Shown: one piece after another, positions 1-13,175 of the stretch | Position numbering within the stretch: position 1 is the stretch's first letter | Layout: every line of letters begins with the position of its first letter | Source: Ectobius pallidus | Lineage: Eukaryota > Arthropoda > Insecta > Blattodea > Ectobiidae | Assembly: GCA_964059195.1 (NCBI GenBank) | Contig: CAXKWD010000005.1 | Span: 96,547,882-96,611,881, forward strand | Reading direction: 5' to 3' | Length of the DNA: 64,000 bases | Program-made: the position numbers and the translations under genes | The notes under the pieces: model-generated | Told to the model about the DNA's origin: nothing | The model's input: only the letters and a program-made list of their open reading frames with translations | The model's database searches: none

Positions 1-1939
1 TTGAAATAAAAATAACGGTAATATGTATATTCAGCACTTGATAGGCTACAATAAATTATGCTCATTTTAAAGATGAAAAGGTTATGGGGAACATAGACCA
101 AAAAAGAATGTAAGTATGCTTCAATTTAATTATTTTTTCCTCCCTGCCAAAATTATTCTTCAATTAAAATTTTATATAAGTAATGTGTATTATCTTCATT
201 TTAAAGATACAATATTAGGCCTACATTTTAACCATAATCACCGTCTATAAATTAGGCAATCACTATGCCTGTAAAAAATTAATCTTTGAAAGTTTATGAT
301 ATATGATAACTGATTATCACATTTTTTAAATGTATTATATTTCAGTAATTCTTTTTATGTCGTTTCTAAAACTTAGATTAGGAGTATGACATGCACTTAC
401 ACCATTATCTAAGGGAGAACTTCATCTTTTTTTAAATAAGTTGTGAATGATTAAATGTTGTAATTTTCTAACGAATCTTTTTTTTTAATTTAAAATATTT
501 ATACTCTACATGCTAGAGAAGAGGTTGTAAATAATATTATTAATTTACGTGAAATAAACATCTATGCAAAATTTCATTGTTTTCTTAAATTTCCTAGATG
601 TAAATAAAACTATGTTTGCAAAAACAAATAGTACTAAGATTTCAACGAACATATGATAAAATGCCAACACACATGTAACTGGCTCTCAGGTTACTGGACA
701 TAATTCTGAAACCATTAAATATATCTATTATGCTTCCACAGAAAAAGAATCAAAATGACATTTTTTAACGAATGAATGGTGTATGTCCCTCCTCAAATAT
801 AAATAAAGCTCATCTTACCTGTAATATCTCTGCTGTGTATAACGATGCTTACTGATATAGCGATCAATAAGTTGAAAAGCTCCATATTTGCAGGCACTCC
901 CAACATAATAAGGGAAGACTTGAAGCATCTCATAAAAGCATCACTTCTATCCTTTTTGTGTACAAAGTATCCACTTACCGACTCATATTCGAGTGCTATA
1001 ACGCCATTTTACTGTCTATCTAACTGACTAAAATGGCTAAAACATGTCTAGTTCTTCTGCAGACGTAATATAGTCCTAGAGGAAAATCAGAAGATCAGCA
1101 TTACATGCAAAACCTCATGTTCACCATCGTGGTCTAAGGTGTCGCCATGATGAAAACTGTATTGATTCTGAGTTTGCGCGGATAAACTTGTGCATGGAGA
1201 AAAACAAAAGAGGAGGCAGCTGTGCCCTCGCTCATCAAGTTGGTCAGAAGCATTTGACCTAAGTTAATTATTATAATACTGTATAGTTAAAGTAATTGTG
1301 GTGTCAAACATTCACATTATTTGTTCTATCCTAAATATGGATAATGCTTTATCCCTTGTACATTCCGAAATAGAGTACCATAAGGAGCCGCATTGCGGGA
1401 ATGCACTCATAATTCAGAAACCTTCAGAGAATTTAAAAAATGAATGGTTCAAATAAAATATTAGGTCTTATAATCCTACAAGCTAGAAACATGCGCGGTA
1501 CGATTGCTGCTGCCTGTGCTCAGACAACTGAATACACACTTCCGCCATTCAACATCTTATATTGTGAAAATATGTGAACAGCCATTTCATAAAATATGGG
1601 AATTTTTCCCTCAAAGAGAGAAGTTATAAAATTATTGTAATTGGTTGGTCAAATATAAGTTTAAAACCTCAAATTCACTGAATGTTAAGGACTTAGGTGT
1701 ATCTGAAGTGGTTTCATGTGTAAAATCTGTCGATTTACTTATTTATTGCCTTGAGTTACTTTTTTTGCCATTTTTAACATGATTTTAACACTCTTTAATA
1801 CCAAGTAGTCAAGAGTAATCAGTTTTGTCCATTTTCATTTGAGAAAATATACATCTTAAGGTACAATTTGGTATAAGATTAACTTAAAAAATGTATGTGG
1901 TTAATTACTATGTAAAATAACAAACAGTGACTTTTTTTG
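1..1939. other. AT-rich intergenic DNA, no gene seen
   Basis: The only ORFs here are about 60 codons long and show no splice context, low-complexity protein signature or recognisable motif. I see no RNA gene. One copy of the octamer TAGGCCTA lies at 216-223. Confidence 0.6.
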
Positions 1940-2320
1940 TCCCACCCGTAATGGTGATAGTTTTGTTAAATTATTATTGATGAGTTAATTAAATGTTCTG
2001 ACAACCTGGAAACAGTTTATAATTTCTATTTAATCCCCCATACCTTCATTAATAACAACATTAAGACCCTAACAGGAATAGCAGAACAGCAAATGAACTT
2101 TTGTTTGGCATCATTCAAGTCAGTGTCCAAATTATGTCCCACCCGTAATAGATTAAAAAAATTAAAATATTTAAAATAAATTTTAAATAATGCTTTGCAT
2201 GTAGTGTGGAGGAGAAGGCATTGCAAATTTTACAGGATGTGAAGAAACAATTCTAGTTGATTATTTATGGTATTTAATAAACAAAAATAGTTTTTATAAT
2301 TTGCTAGTCCCACCCATAAT
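1940..2320. repeat. Three spaced copies of TCCCACCCGTAAT
   Basis: The 13-mer TCCCACCCGTAAT occurs at 1940-1952 and 2137-2149, and with one mismatch at 2308-2320, always in the same orientation and about 170-200 bp apart. The sequence between copies is AT-rich and otherwise unrelated. Spaced direct motifs like this are sometimes subterminal protein-binding repeats of a decayed DNA transposon. No terminal inverted repeat was found to confirm that. Confidence 0.5.
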
Positions 2321-3020
2321 AATGAAATGACTGTGAAGTGACTATTCAAATTATCATAGGATGCAGAAAGTCATATGGCGATAACCTTAAATCTTGAAAT
2401 TTGCGATCACTGATTCTGCATATAATTCAAAATAAGTTACTATTATGTATGGATTACACTATTTTTACTTTGATTTTCCCCGACCCGGGTCACATAAAAG
2501 TATATAGCAAAGTACTGAATCATTTAAAAAATGTTATTCCACAAGAAAAAACTGCTTTTTACTTGAGACCTCTGGTAAAATTTTTCGATCATTTGACACA
2601 TAATATGTTGCACATATCATTGCGTGGTTAATAAAAATAGCCCGTATTAGTTCCATTAAATTCTGTAGCCACAAAAATAAAAGTTGAACCATAAACTGAA
2701 TCTGCAATAATTGTAAAAGGGGCTTCAATATATTAATAGGCTGATGAATTCTAGCGGCCAAAACTTATCATTCGGAAATAATAAAATTATTTATGGATGA
2801 CTATTGTATTTAAAAAACTATTTTTTATTTAAACCTGATCTAAGGCAAAATGAAACGGAGAAATGAAAGTGTGCTTATAAGTCTAACGCACAATTAGAAT
2901 GAATGCCACACGTGCTGTAATAAATAATAAACATACCAGGTTGAGGTCTCATTTTTCATTGTTTATTTTTGCGCATTGACCGAAATAATCGGCGGGAAAT
3001 GCAGGTATGCACCAGAATAC

Positions 3021-3024
<4 letters not shown>

Positions 3025-3084
<60 letters not shown>
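3025..3084. repeat. (ATA)n trinucleotide microsatellite
   Basis: About 20 uninterrupted ATA/AAT units. Confidence 0.95.
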
Positions 3085-3086
<2 letters not shown>

Positions 3087-3622
3087 CATGAAGAATCCCA
3101 TACGGGCAATGGCCTCTCACAGTGGAGGATAGCTCTAGAATAACTCCACAGATGAGCTACCAGTATTTAAATAGCCTACAGAATTCACTGAAAAGAGATA
3201 ATTTGAATTTTCCATATAGATACAGATGATCTAAAACAAGATTTATTAATACCTCACTCTTCATTATTAGCAGCATCTCTACCAATGTTACTCATAGCCT
3301 TGGCTAAAAAGTTTGGTTTACTAAACATATTTCGAAGCGTTGAAAATATGACTTGAGTTTTCTGTGTCATGTCATAAATCGCAAAATTGTGAAAATTGGT
3401 TCGGAATTCCTCAAGTCTAGTCTACGTTTTCCCAACAGCCAAAGGTAGACTAGATTTGAGTAAAGTGTATTTGTGTATCATATCATCCCTTCTTCTTAGC
3501 ATTGGAGTTTGTTTTAAATATTCATAACCCCTAGATAAATTTGTAGCTGTCTTTGCAACTTCATCTTCTTTCTCCTCCGTTGCTTTCTTCGTTACCCATT
3601 TGCCCCTCACCCATTCTACCTG

Positions 3623-3687
3623 TACTTACTTACTTACTTACTTACTTACTCATTCAATGGCAATAGACAATTCCTAAGAAAGCTAAA
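3623..3687 (-). mobile_element. 5'-truncated LINE 3' tail
   Basis: Read on the minus strand, this piece runs AGCTTTCTTAGGAATTGTC, then TATTGCCATTGA, then a run of GTAA units. It matches the 3' end of the LINE remnant at 21880-21925 (AGCTTGCTTAGGGATTGTC, TATTGCCATTGA, then imperfect GTAA units). No reverse-transcriptase coding is visible upstream on the minus strand, so this is a very short 5'-truncated insertion keeping only the 3' terminus and its tetranucleotide tail. Confidence 0.65.
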
Positions 3688-6286
3688 GGAATATTGTGTA
3701 TTTTATGTGTACGAGTTATGGAATTTTCAGTTATTTGAAAATGATTTCGTAATGCAAATAGCTGCATATTCTAGTGATGTTGATAAATGCATCTTGTTTA
3801 AATATTTTACTGAATATGTGGCAAATTTTAATGAGTTTTAAGGCAATAGGGTACTGTTTTTAAAAGGGTGTGAGAAAAAAGTAGGGAGTCACGCCAAGAG
3901 ACTCGCCTCTCACGGTGGAACACTTAATATCGTTTAAATATGCCACGATAATCTCTTTGTGACGTGGAGCTAAGTTTTTCAATAGCAAATCGGTCAATGT
4001 GACGGTTGTGAACTGCAATTCATCAGTCATCATTGACAGCGGGACCCCTTCTGCTTCAACCTCTAAGGAATAATGCAAGTTAATTAATTTAATACTGACT
4101 CATGTTTTATACTGCCAAGAGACATTAATTCTTTCAATAAACTGGTGCATATTTATTGGCATATTTTCGAGTTTTAAGTGCATATGTGTATTCATATTTC
4201 CGGCTCCTTTAGGGCATGAACTTCCAGCCCTATGACTATGAGACTAATCTTAGGATATTGTGAGCATAATACATGTTTTGAGATCCACTGGGTTCAAAAG
4301 TACTAGTTTCGGAAATATGTCTGTGTATAGCCTATACGGACAGCCTGTGGACAGCTTAACTTGAAATTGAAAAATCGTACCAAGTAAGATGTTATATTAG
4401 AGTTAAATATCTTCGGAGAATGTGATAAGGAGCTATTCCATGACTATTTAGATCATGAATCAGTGACCAATTGGGTGTAAGAATATGTAAAATTTCAACC
4501 AGTAGCAAGTCTCTGTCGCCATAATTTTATCGTTTTATTTTTAGAGCTTTCATTTTATCGCTCTAGGTGCAATTGTTTTTTTTTTATCTGAATTCACAAA
4601 CACTGAACACTGAAACATCTTCATACCTTCAGCTTCTTTGATAAGAAAACAATTAAGTGATTGGGTATACATTAGCTGCAAATGAACAAAAGAAAATAAA
4701 TGAAAATAATATATAGGCTAAATATTTACATGTGTGGTGAAGCATTTCAGATCTCCTATAGTAATAAACATAATATTAATAACAAAATATTATTTAGCAA
4801 AGAGGTTAATCTAACCAGCTGATGAAGATAAAATCATTAAAAGTCGCACGTCACGCGTCGATCGATATATATATATATATATATATATCGATTGTTTTGC
4901 CATAAGATCTCTTGTTTACAATGACAAAACTAGCATAGTTTTATTCTTTTCCGTAGTTTTATATTATTCATTACATCCTTAATTTATGTAATTATTTGCT
5001 AAATAGTCAAAAATATATATAACTCGAATTTATCGGTAAAATCCGGACCTCTCGTTAATCTTTTCTTGCTCTTACCAACCTTTAACATAAAAAAAATTGT
5101 GATTCGGCTTTAACAATTTTCTTCAAGCGATTTACACTAACTGCTTGTACTAACAATAAGACCTAGAACTTTTATTTGACAAATTTTCTCCAGCAAATTG
5201 TTTGAAGGACATCTGCATTATCTTTCAAATAAAACGGTTTTGTGCGAGGAAGAGATACCTGAAGGAATACTCCTGCAGGTACTCAAATGGTAGTTCGGAA
5301 TTGTAGCCACTTAACACACATAGGAATATGAAGCAAGAAATTCGCCTAATCATCTGTGCTTAGTGTTTTGAGTCATATCAGATATTAAAATTATCGATTC
5401 CGGCAATTTTAAATCCAAGATAGCCTATCAGATAATGCTGAAAACATATTAATGTAAAAATTCAAAACGTAAAATGACCCAAATCAACACTAGTAACTTA
5501 GTACGTAAGTTAGGCCTAAATATCATTAAAGTAATGTTTTAAGTGTTTTCTTTTCGGCTACTGACATGTCTGGACACGCCTGAAACTCGACTGATAAAAC
5601 ACAAAGCAAGTGGATCTTGGATTCATTCATTCATTCATTTATTCATTCATACTGTAGAGAGCATGTGTTTTCCCGGCCTGTAGCAGCTGATCCGCTATCC
5701 CAGATCTGCTGTTCTATTGATTTAAATCCCGATATCATAGTTCCTGGGACGCCCACGGTGCGGCGTAGCACTGCTCATTTTCAGCTCACAGAAAGGGAAA
5801 GCAGGTTACAAAAAAAAAGTATATATATTCTCATCAGAAATCCGAGTTCATCGAGTCATTGAACTCACTCCGCAAACCCTCTTTGATTTTGGATCAAGTT
5901 ATAAAAAAGTACCTTCAGTCAATTTTCAGTAGATACCCACAGGGACATACATTGGCAGGGGTAGGTCTACCGGTATTAACTGGACGCGAAAAAATCTGAA
6001 AAATCAGTACAGATTCCGAAGTGTAACGCATGAGATCAAAGGCTTATAAAAAGCGGGAAATATCCTTCATATGACGTTCAAATGCTTCATTGCGTGGTCG
6101 AATTGGAGAAAGCATGAGACATATACAGTACACTATCATTAAAGGTCGGCCGACAGAGGATGCCTAGGACAATAAAATTTTATATTTTTGGTCTTCAACA
6201 TGTTTCGTAAGGAGTGGACTTACTTTACACCCAATAGAATTTAGTTCGCAACCAATCACGACGCATTCCTTAATTTTTGACACTTA
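3688..6286. other. Intergenic DNA, no gene seen
   Basis: Short ORFs only. It contains a 32-bp perfect palindrome at 4861-4892 (ATCGAT, ten AT units, ATCGAT) and a short ATTC/CATT microsatellite at 5623-5650. The minus-strand ORF at 3860-4078 has no recognisable motif. Confidence 0.55.
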
Positions 6287-6610
6287 TAGTCCAGTCATTT
6301 GGTGCTCAAAAAGGGGGTTACCTGGAAAGTTTTCCGGGAGTTTTGAAAATTGGTGATTTTATAGATTTCGACGTGCTCTTTTCGAATTTTCACTTTGCTA
6401 CCTCGTATCTTTGCCGCTCGCGCCGCCATATTGGAAAAATGGCGCGCAAAAACAGTTTTTTCACAATATCTCCTTTACGACTCATTTTACGATGAAAATA
6501 GTTATGTAATAAATTAAACTAGAGAAAATTTCCTATAATTTATGTCGTAACAATGTTTTTTGTAAAATGGATAGTTTCAGCGTACGAGCGCCGTAAAGTC
6601 TAGTCCGACA

Positions 6611-7165
6611 CGCGTTTTGGCCAAAGCCACGGAAGATGCGGATACGCTAATAACAATCAATACGGCAATCAACACTTCATCTACATTTGATTCCGTAATA
6701 GTTGTCGGCAAAGATGTAGATCTTATTCTTTTGAAGGCTCTATCTACGCGATCAGAGACACACACACATATATTATATATATTCCCAAACCAGGAAAAGG
6801 GAAAATTTCGCTACGAATATATTCAACAAAAATAAAACAGCAGTAGATAACATAATATTATTTGTGCACGCCTTCAGTGGCTGTGATACAACATCAGCAC
6901 TCTTTAAACAAAGAAAAATAAAATGTGCTAATGTATTAAAAAAAAACAGAATTAAACGAGCTTGTCCAGGTATTCAAAAACCAAAATGCAGATCCAAAGA
7001 TCATTGCTGAAGCTTCCTCCTTGCATTGTATGGTTACAGTGCAGTGAAAAGTTTGTCGTTAAACAACTATAGATATACATGCTTCACAAAATCAGCATAT
7101 GAAAATTAATTTAATATTGCATCGCTGCCACCGACGGAAGCAGTAACACGACAATATTCGTTCCA
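6611..7165 (+). pseudogene. Decayed PIN/XPG-like ORF of a mobile element
   Basis: Three conserved blocks appear in order: KATEDADTLI near 6620, VVGKDVDLILLKAL near 6703-6740, and HAFSGCDTTSALF near 6870-6905. A later LPPTEAVTRQYSFQ block lies near 7127-7170. Stops and frame changes separate them. The spacing of acidic residues (EDAD, then GxDVDLL, then SGCD) resembles the metal-binding pattern of FEN1/XPG-type PIN nucleases. The SGCDTTSA and LPPT blocks are familiar from repeat-associated hypothetical proteins of arthropods and cnidarians. The first block starts inside the left terminal inverted repeat, so the right end carries an antisense copy of it. The family assignment is inference from motifs. 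Confidence 0.5.
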
Positions 7166-7430
7166 AACCTATCACCAAGTTTAGCAGTGGTATGGAGTTG
7201 AATATATTCGTTGCGAAATTTTTCCTATTCCTGGTCTGAGATTATATAGGCTATGTTTGAACGCGTAGATAGAGTCGTCAAAAGAACAAGAAGATCTACA
7301 TCTTCGCTGACAACTATTACGGAATCAAATGTAGATGAAATGCTGATTGCCGTATTGATTATATCAGCCTAGAAAAAAGACGAAACTTTCTGCGGTAAAA
7401 ACGAAAATAGGTGTGTTTGATTAAATTCGC

Positions 7431-7652
7431 TGTGCTAAATTCGAAAATGCATTTCGTTTTTCTCTATCACATCTGGTTAATTGACATTTGTGAAAAATAT
7501 TATTTTGACATTTTGTATAATAAAATAACTGTATGCAGCTTTGTGCTAAATTCGAAAATGAATTTCGTTTTTCTCTATCACATCTGGTTAATTGACATTT
7601 GTGAAAAATATTATTTTGACATTTTGTTTAATAAAGTAACTGTATGCAGCTT
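7431..7652. repeat. Two tandem copies of a 111-bp unit
   Basis: The unit starting TGTGCTAAATTCGAAAATG at 7431 recurs at 7542 with only a few differences. 111 bp is 37 codons, so an open frame passes through both copies, but there is no sign that it is translated. Confidence 0.9.
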
Positions 7653-9084
7653 TGATGCTGAATTTGGAAACTTTTTCCTTTGCGGTAAGTGGTGTGATAG
7701 GTGATCTTAACCAATTTTGGGTCACTGAACATGAATCCGTTGACCGTTTCTACGTAACACGTCATGTTTTCTTGCAATAGGTACTTCACAACGAGAGATA
7801 TAAGTTATTGCTTAGAGTAGCTTACAGGATAAAAAATATTTAAAAATTAGGATAATTTTGATAATATTTTTCGGGGAAAATCAAATAATATTTTCAAACA
7901 GTCCAAGACGTATGTATTCCAGTATTTTTTGTGAGTGCAGGCCAAATAAATTTCTAGCTCATCTGGAAGTGAATAAACATCAATGTTAATAAGTAGAAGA
8001 TTAGACTGTCGTAGATGTGAATGATGTCACGGCTATCCAGCAAGTTTTTCTATACTTATGGGGCAGCTAGAAACACCGAATTTAGCACGCTTATGACTGT
8101 TGTATGTGCCCAAATTCCTACCAAATTGTATGATTCTATCTTTCATACCATGTGTGCCAATATTACATAATGTGAGAAAAATATACAGAATTTATTTTAA
8201 ATAAAAAAATCTAACTCAATCTAAGGGATAACCGATGAAGATACGTAAAAAGGTCATAAGACCAAACTTTTAGATCTCTACAAATCCGTTACTGCTTCTG
8301 CAACAGGTTTTTTTATACGACTTACCGTTTAGCTACTATAAGCCCCCAAAAAAGTCTACACAGACCTTAAAATTGCGTCCGCCATAACAGCAAACACGAA
8401 AACTAGATGTGAAACAACAAAAATAATGACATTTTTGAAATCAGGAGACCTTATTTAGTTAAAATCGCTCATTAAATGATTTACCGCAAAATGATGCAGG
8501 TAGTGGCGTATCCGCATCTTCCGTGGCTTTGGCCAAAACGCGTGTCGGAGTAGACTTCGCGGCGCTCGTACGCTGAAACTATTCATTTTACAAAATAAAT
8601 CGTTACTACATAAATTATAGGAAATTTTCTCTAGTTTAATTTATTACATAACTATTTTCATCGTAAAATGAGTCGGAAAGGAGATATTGTGAAAAAACTG
8701 TTTTTGGCCGCCATTTTTCCAATATGGCGGCGCGAGCGGCAAAGATACGAGGTAGCAAAGTGAAAATTCGAAAAGAGCACGTCGAAATCTATAAAATCAC
8801 CAATTTTCAAAACTCCCGGAAAACTTTCCAGGTAAAACTACCAAATGACTGGACTATTAAGCCTTGACTGCACGTGGAGTGCGAGGCAGTCAGTTTCCCT
8901 AGCTGTGCCACTTTCCGCTCAACTCCATTAAAAGTCAGACAATGGCTTAACTTAATCCTTAAAGGATTCCGATGGTTAACGTGGCTTTAGAACTATGTTT
9001 ATTATATTATAATATTAGGCTATGTTTCTTCAATTTATGAAGACCATATATATATATATTATACAGTTTGTGACAGGTTATATA

Positions 9085-9548
9085 AATTTTTGCACGACTT
9101 AACTGATTAGTGGTACTTACGAATATTGTTGCCGTGGATCGTAAGTTGACATTCCCGCACGCAATCTTGTTGCTATGGAAGCAAAACAATTTTCCGTGCG
9201 GTAAGAATTTACTTACGGCACTCATCATAATACAAGCCTTTATGGACAAAGCTCCCCAGGACAAATATTCGGTTCCCATAATAGGCCTAACACCTGCGAA
9301 TCACTTTCTGAAATATAACATCCATCTTCAATAGTGTATATACATAATATTTTCACCTAATATCTCAATTAATATAAATAAATTGATATAAATAATCATC
9401 GTGCAAAAAATAGCATGCAATACTCGTGCCGTAAGCGTATAACGGATCTCGGAAATTGAAAAAACTCTGCGCAAGCGCCTCGTTTTTTCAAACTCTTTCC
9501 TCGATCCGTATGCACCGCTTACGGCACTTGTATCGCAATATACTATTT
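9085..9548 (+). repeat. Dispersed repeat R9, copy A
   Basis: About 460 bp starting TTTTTGCACGAC and ending CAATATACTATT, closely matching 46642-47120 in the same orientation. It includes the GTGCCGTAAGC / GCTTACGGCAC inverted pair. The two copies differ by indels: this one has about 26 bp of extra sequence near 9460-9490, and the other has extra blocks near its middle. No target duplication or coding is evident, so it is probably a non-autonomous interspersed repeat. Confidence 0.8.
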
Positions 9549-12500
9549 TCTAATATGGTGTTATTTCATCCATTTCCCATTCATGATGCTGTCATGGTGG
9601 AAACTGGAATTTCGTGCATCCAGTGCCGATAACATAACCTAACTACATGTTTTGCCTTCTTCGCAGCCCACGTGAGTCATTATAAATCAAAACTTTTAAC
9701 TTTAGATGTATTTAGATATAGCGGACTATCTGCCCGATACAGCTTGCCGCTTCAGCGACAGGATAAGTGATAAGGAAAGTAAAACTCTGAAAGATTCTTA
9801 TTATTTTACGTAAACATACAAATCCCATGTCGTTAGCATTAAATTTCCTACAGATTTTATTCATACGAAATTTCTCTTGAGCTAAATGTACAAATAATAT
9901 TTAATGAAGTATTATTTTCTTAATCCGTGTTTTACCTCCCCCATCTAAGGGCAAGCCATTGCCTGTAGGGAAAGGTCGACACTAGACAGTCAGGAAAGGA
10001 GTCTTTGGTAAAGGACCATCTCGACATTGGGCCTCCTACTATTAGAACAACAGATAGGACACAAAACACCAGCTTCCAACACCAGAGTGAAAGGCAAGCT
10101 CCCTACCGACTCACCGTGGCAGAGGACTTTATCGAGTTATAGGCTATATATTTTGTATGGTCTATTAATTAATTATTAGTCACATTGCTTTTATAATATG
10201 TTGTTTATTACTGTTTTTTCGCCAGCTATGGAGATATTCTACATGTTTTATCATTATAATAATATCTTAAGATGGGCTTCGGTAAAGCCCGGCCAACTGC
10301 GCGAATATTGTTTATATTTAACACATAGCCTAAGCTACACCTACAGCCTTATTATGTAAATAAACGGATAAAAAACTGTGGTGGACTTGGTGGAGCCACA
10401 ATAACCGGCCACCATATTAATATGATTAATATTCTTATTTTAATCCACTTGAGACGCTAAAGCATTTCTTCATATTGTGTGATAATGGTAGTCTATTAAG
10501 ATTTAAAGCACACTGTACGGGATTGAAAATATCTTGTCATTTTCATTTTCTAATTTAACTAGTTTATTTTTACTATCTATTATTTACATACTAGTTTTAA
10601 AGGCCCGGCGTCGGCCGGGTTTTATATTTTGTAATTCGAAATTAACTGATGAAGGACTTGCGGTTTTCAAATTCTTGGTCCTTTTATACGTATATTTATT
10701 TACAGCAATGAATTATATCGGTAGCTTCTCTAATTTGCCAAAGTCCCATAACATTTACTTCCAAACTTACCTGAGACCAATGCCAACAATACACTATTGT
10801 CACGTGAACTGTGATTTGGATTTGATAATTCTGTGTAAATAGGGATTAAGTATTCTAAAAAAACATTCGATTTTTGGCATTTTAAATAAAAATATTTCTT
10901 AATCATTTCTTAGTGAGCAGTTACATTATGAAGCGAAGGTACTGTCAATATTTCAAGTCTCTCCCTATTACAGTTTAGGCTCTACGTTGATTCTCTGTCA
11001 GCCAGTCAATCAGTCAGGACAAAGCCTTTTATATATAGAGAGATTAATTATCCCCAGTGCTATTTTTTTATTTTAATTACACTGTATTTAAATTGTAAAT
11101 GGTGCTTCATCTCAATAACATACAAAAGTTGTTAGGATTATGTACTATCTGTGATTTGAATACAACATAATTTTTAAAAGTGCATTGGTGATAAAATAAT
11201 TGATAATACATTAAGCTTGAAAATAAGTATGTCAGAATGGGAAGCACTTGGAGGCTTATGGAATTTAAATTTTTAAATATGACTCCCAATTTTTTAAAGA
11301 CAGATTTTAACCCCATGTAACGTAACCAGCACACTAGTTGGTATCGACAGGAAGAGAAACTCGAAATCTCATTCTTGATGAAGGCCACAGCGCTAAGGAT
11401 GGCCGAAAGCTCGAATTTTATAACCATGACATGGATAATACCCTTGAAGTCATAATTAAGGACTTAAAACCGTTATAGGAGCTTACCTCAAAAATCTTCA
11501 ACGTGAGTCCTCTTCATAACACAGCACTGACCAAGCCTGTAGTAAAGTTTTTCACAGACTCGCGAAGTTTGAGGGCCTTTTCACACTGAGTCACTTGTGA
11601 TAGCCACCGCTAATATTGCCAATAGTAACTACATGATAAAACAATTTGTAATTGCTTTTGACATCCCAAATGGCAGGTCGACATTCTACTTCATTTATAA
11701 AATCTTCAGTATTTATCAAATCTAAACTCAGGGCTGGATAACTTGTTTCGCTGAGTTCAACTATACAATTAAATTACTGTATATACATATATACTCGTAC
11801 AACTCGCAATCCGAAAATGCGGTGACCGTCACTTGTGTCCCGGTGTGAACGCTCCCATTTAAACCAATGCTTCTTCGCCGGTGACCGGTCACTTTGACCG
11901 GTCTATTGGCCAATAGATCAATTATTATTATTATATATCTAATTTGCTCCTAGCAAAGGTTAAACTTTCTGTTACATATTTAATAATTCTGATTATCAAT
12001 AGGCTATACAAGAAAAATGAGAATAAAATAGAGTGGATTTCGAACTCTGAACGTTCAAAACAGATAACAACGCTACGGGTAAGGTGATTATTTTTTTCAT
12101 TTTAAGAAGCACTTGATATAGCTTTCATGGTACTATCAATTGAACAAAACATTTTACTGTAAGCAGCTGGCAGAACATATTGTTTGCCCAAATGCTTGAC
12201 CAAACGTTTGTCAAAAGTAAAATTGTGCTGTGAGGAACACGAATTTGATGAAAATTGATTCTTGTACAATAATTCTACCAAAAAAAATTATTGTACGACA
12301 GATTCAGTAAACAATATATACAAAATTATCTTCTATCCCCTGTAGTAGCCAATAGGTCTCTACAATGAACGAATTAAATGCAACCTTGTCACAAGTAAAG
12401 CATACTGGAAAAACCAATGTTAATATGCATTACAACAATTATCTTGAGATTGATAAAGTTATTGACTAAATCTGAATTTTATTGTTATAGGCCTACCATA

Positions 12501-12666
12501 AAATATACCCACTTTGGGAATTTTAATTCTAACATTTATATAATTATATTAGCTCATTTAATATGACTATGCAAGAAAATATCATTACAGTCTGTAGAGA
12601 AAAATTAGTGTGATTCCAATTATACCATTAATAACTTCGAAAACAATTTTCCGATGGAGATCGAAT

Positions 12667-12671
<5 letters not shown>
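9549..12671. other. Intergenic DNA, no gene seen
   Basis: The ORFs at 10534-10842 and 11107-11427 are AT-rich, without splice context or recognisable domains. A CpG-rich patch near 11815-11910, with GGTGACCG/CCGGTCAC-type repeats, looks like a decayed repeat end. Confidence 0.5.

Positions 12672-12711
<40 letters not shown>
12672..12711. repeat. Poly(A) tract of 40 bp
   Basis: An uninterrupted run of A. No retroelement body is recognisable immediately upstream. Confidence 0.95.
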
Positions 12712-12714
<3 letters not shown>

Positions 12715-13039
12715 TCCCACCATTGATACTGCAGAAACCATTTGAAGGCAAAGGTATTTTTCATACCGTATACTAATCTGCAAAAAATGAACTCACGTTG
12801 CCACATTCAATTTTTGTTTAACTGGTTGGATCCTAAAAATTTAACTTTGCCTACACCACTCGTTTGAGTGCCAGGTCATATCACCAGTTATGTTCGGTGT
12901 GTATAGCAGTAGGCCATATAACTATTGATGGGTTTCTGTTTTCTATTGTTGACATAGCCTACTACTGTTTCCGTTGATTTAAACTAATATTAAATGTTAA
13001 TGACTATGGTACATGAAGAAATAGCGACGATGAGTAAAT

Positions 13040-13175
13040 AAACAATTCGATACTTCCCTTTACGACTGGGTAAACCATTAAAAAGCCAGGTCAAATTGGC
13101 CGGCCACGGGGTTTGAACCCGGGACCTCTCAATTGCGAATCAAAGACGCTACCTTTTTTGGCCACCTCATTCGAT
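13040..13175 (-). mobile_element. tRNA-derived SINE
   Basis: The minus strand reads GAGGTGGCC (the head), then a leucine/serine-tRNA-like stretch, then a B box GGTTCAAACCCC, then a tail containing CCCAGTCGTAAAGG. The head and the AGTCGTAAAGG tail motif also occur in the fragment at 49625-49700, so the two belong to one family. Confidence 0.65.

Larger units (their letters stand above)
6287..8856. mobile_element. 2.57-kb element with long, nested inverted repeats
   Basis: The outer ends are near-identical inverted repeats: 6287-6646 and 8516-8856 both start TAGTCCAGTCATTTGG and continue almost base for base for over 330 bp, ending at GGATACGC. Both ends are followed outward by TTA (6284-6286 and 8857-8859), a 3-bp TSD of the kind PIF/Harbinger elements make. 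Inside is a second inverted pair, 6655-6826 against about 7198-7360, and a 111-bp direct duplication at 7431-7652. A decayed ORF runs from the left terminal repeat through the inner arm into the spacer. No DDE transposase was recognised, so the superfamily is uncertain. Confidence 0.8.

Noticed and set aside
6577..6765. Minus-strand ORF in the 6287-8856 element
   Set aside because: It is the complement of the XPG-like block, and the sense frame carries the recognisable motifs.
7411..7704. 97-residue ORF over the 111-bp tandem repeat
   Set aside because: It is open only because the repeat period is a multiple of three. The sequence is AT-rich with no domain.
12585..12806. Minus-strand ORF with a poly-Phe run
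   Set aside because: It is produced by the poly(A) tract and has no other coding sign.
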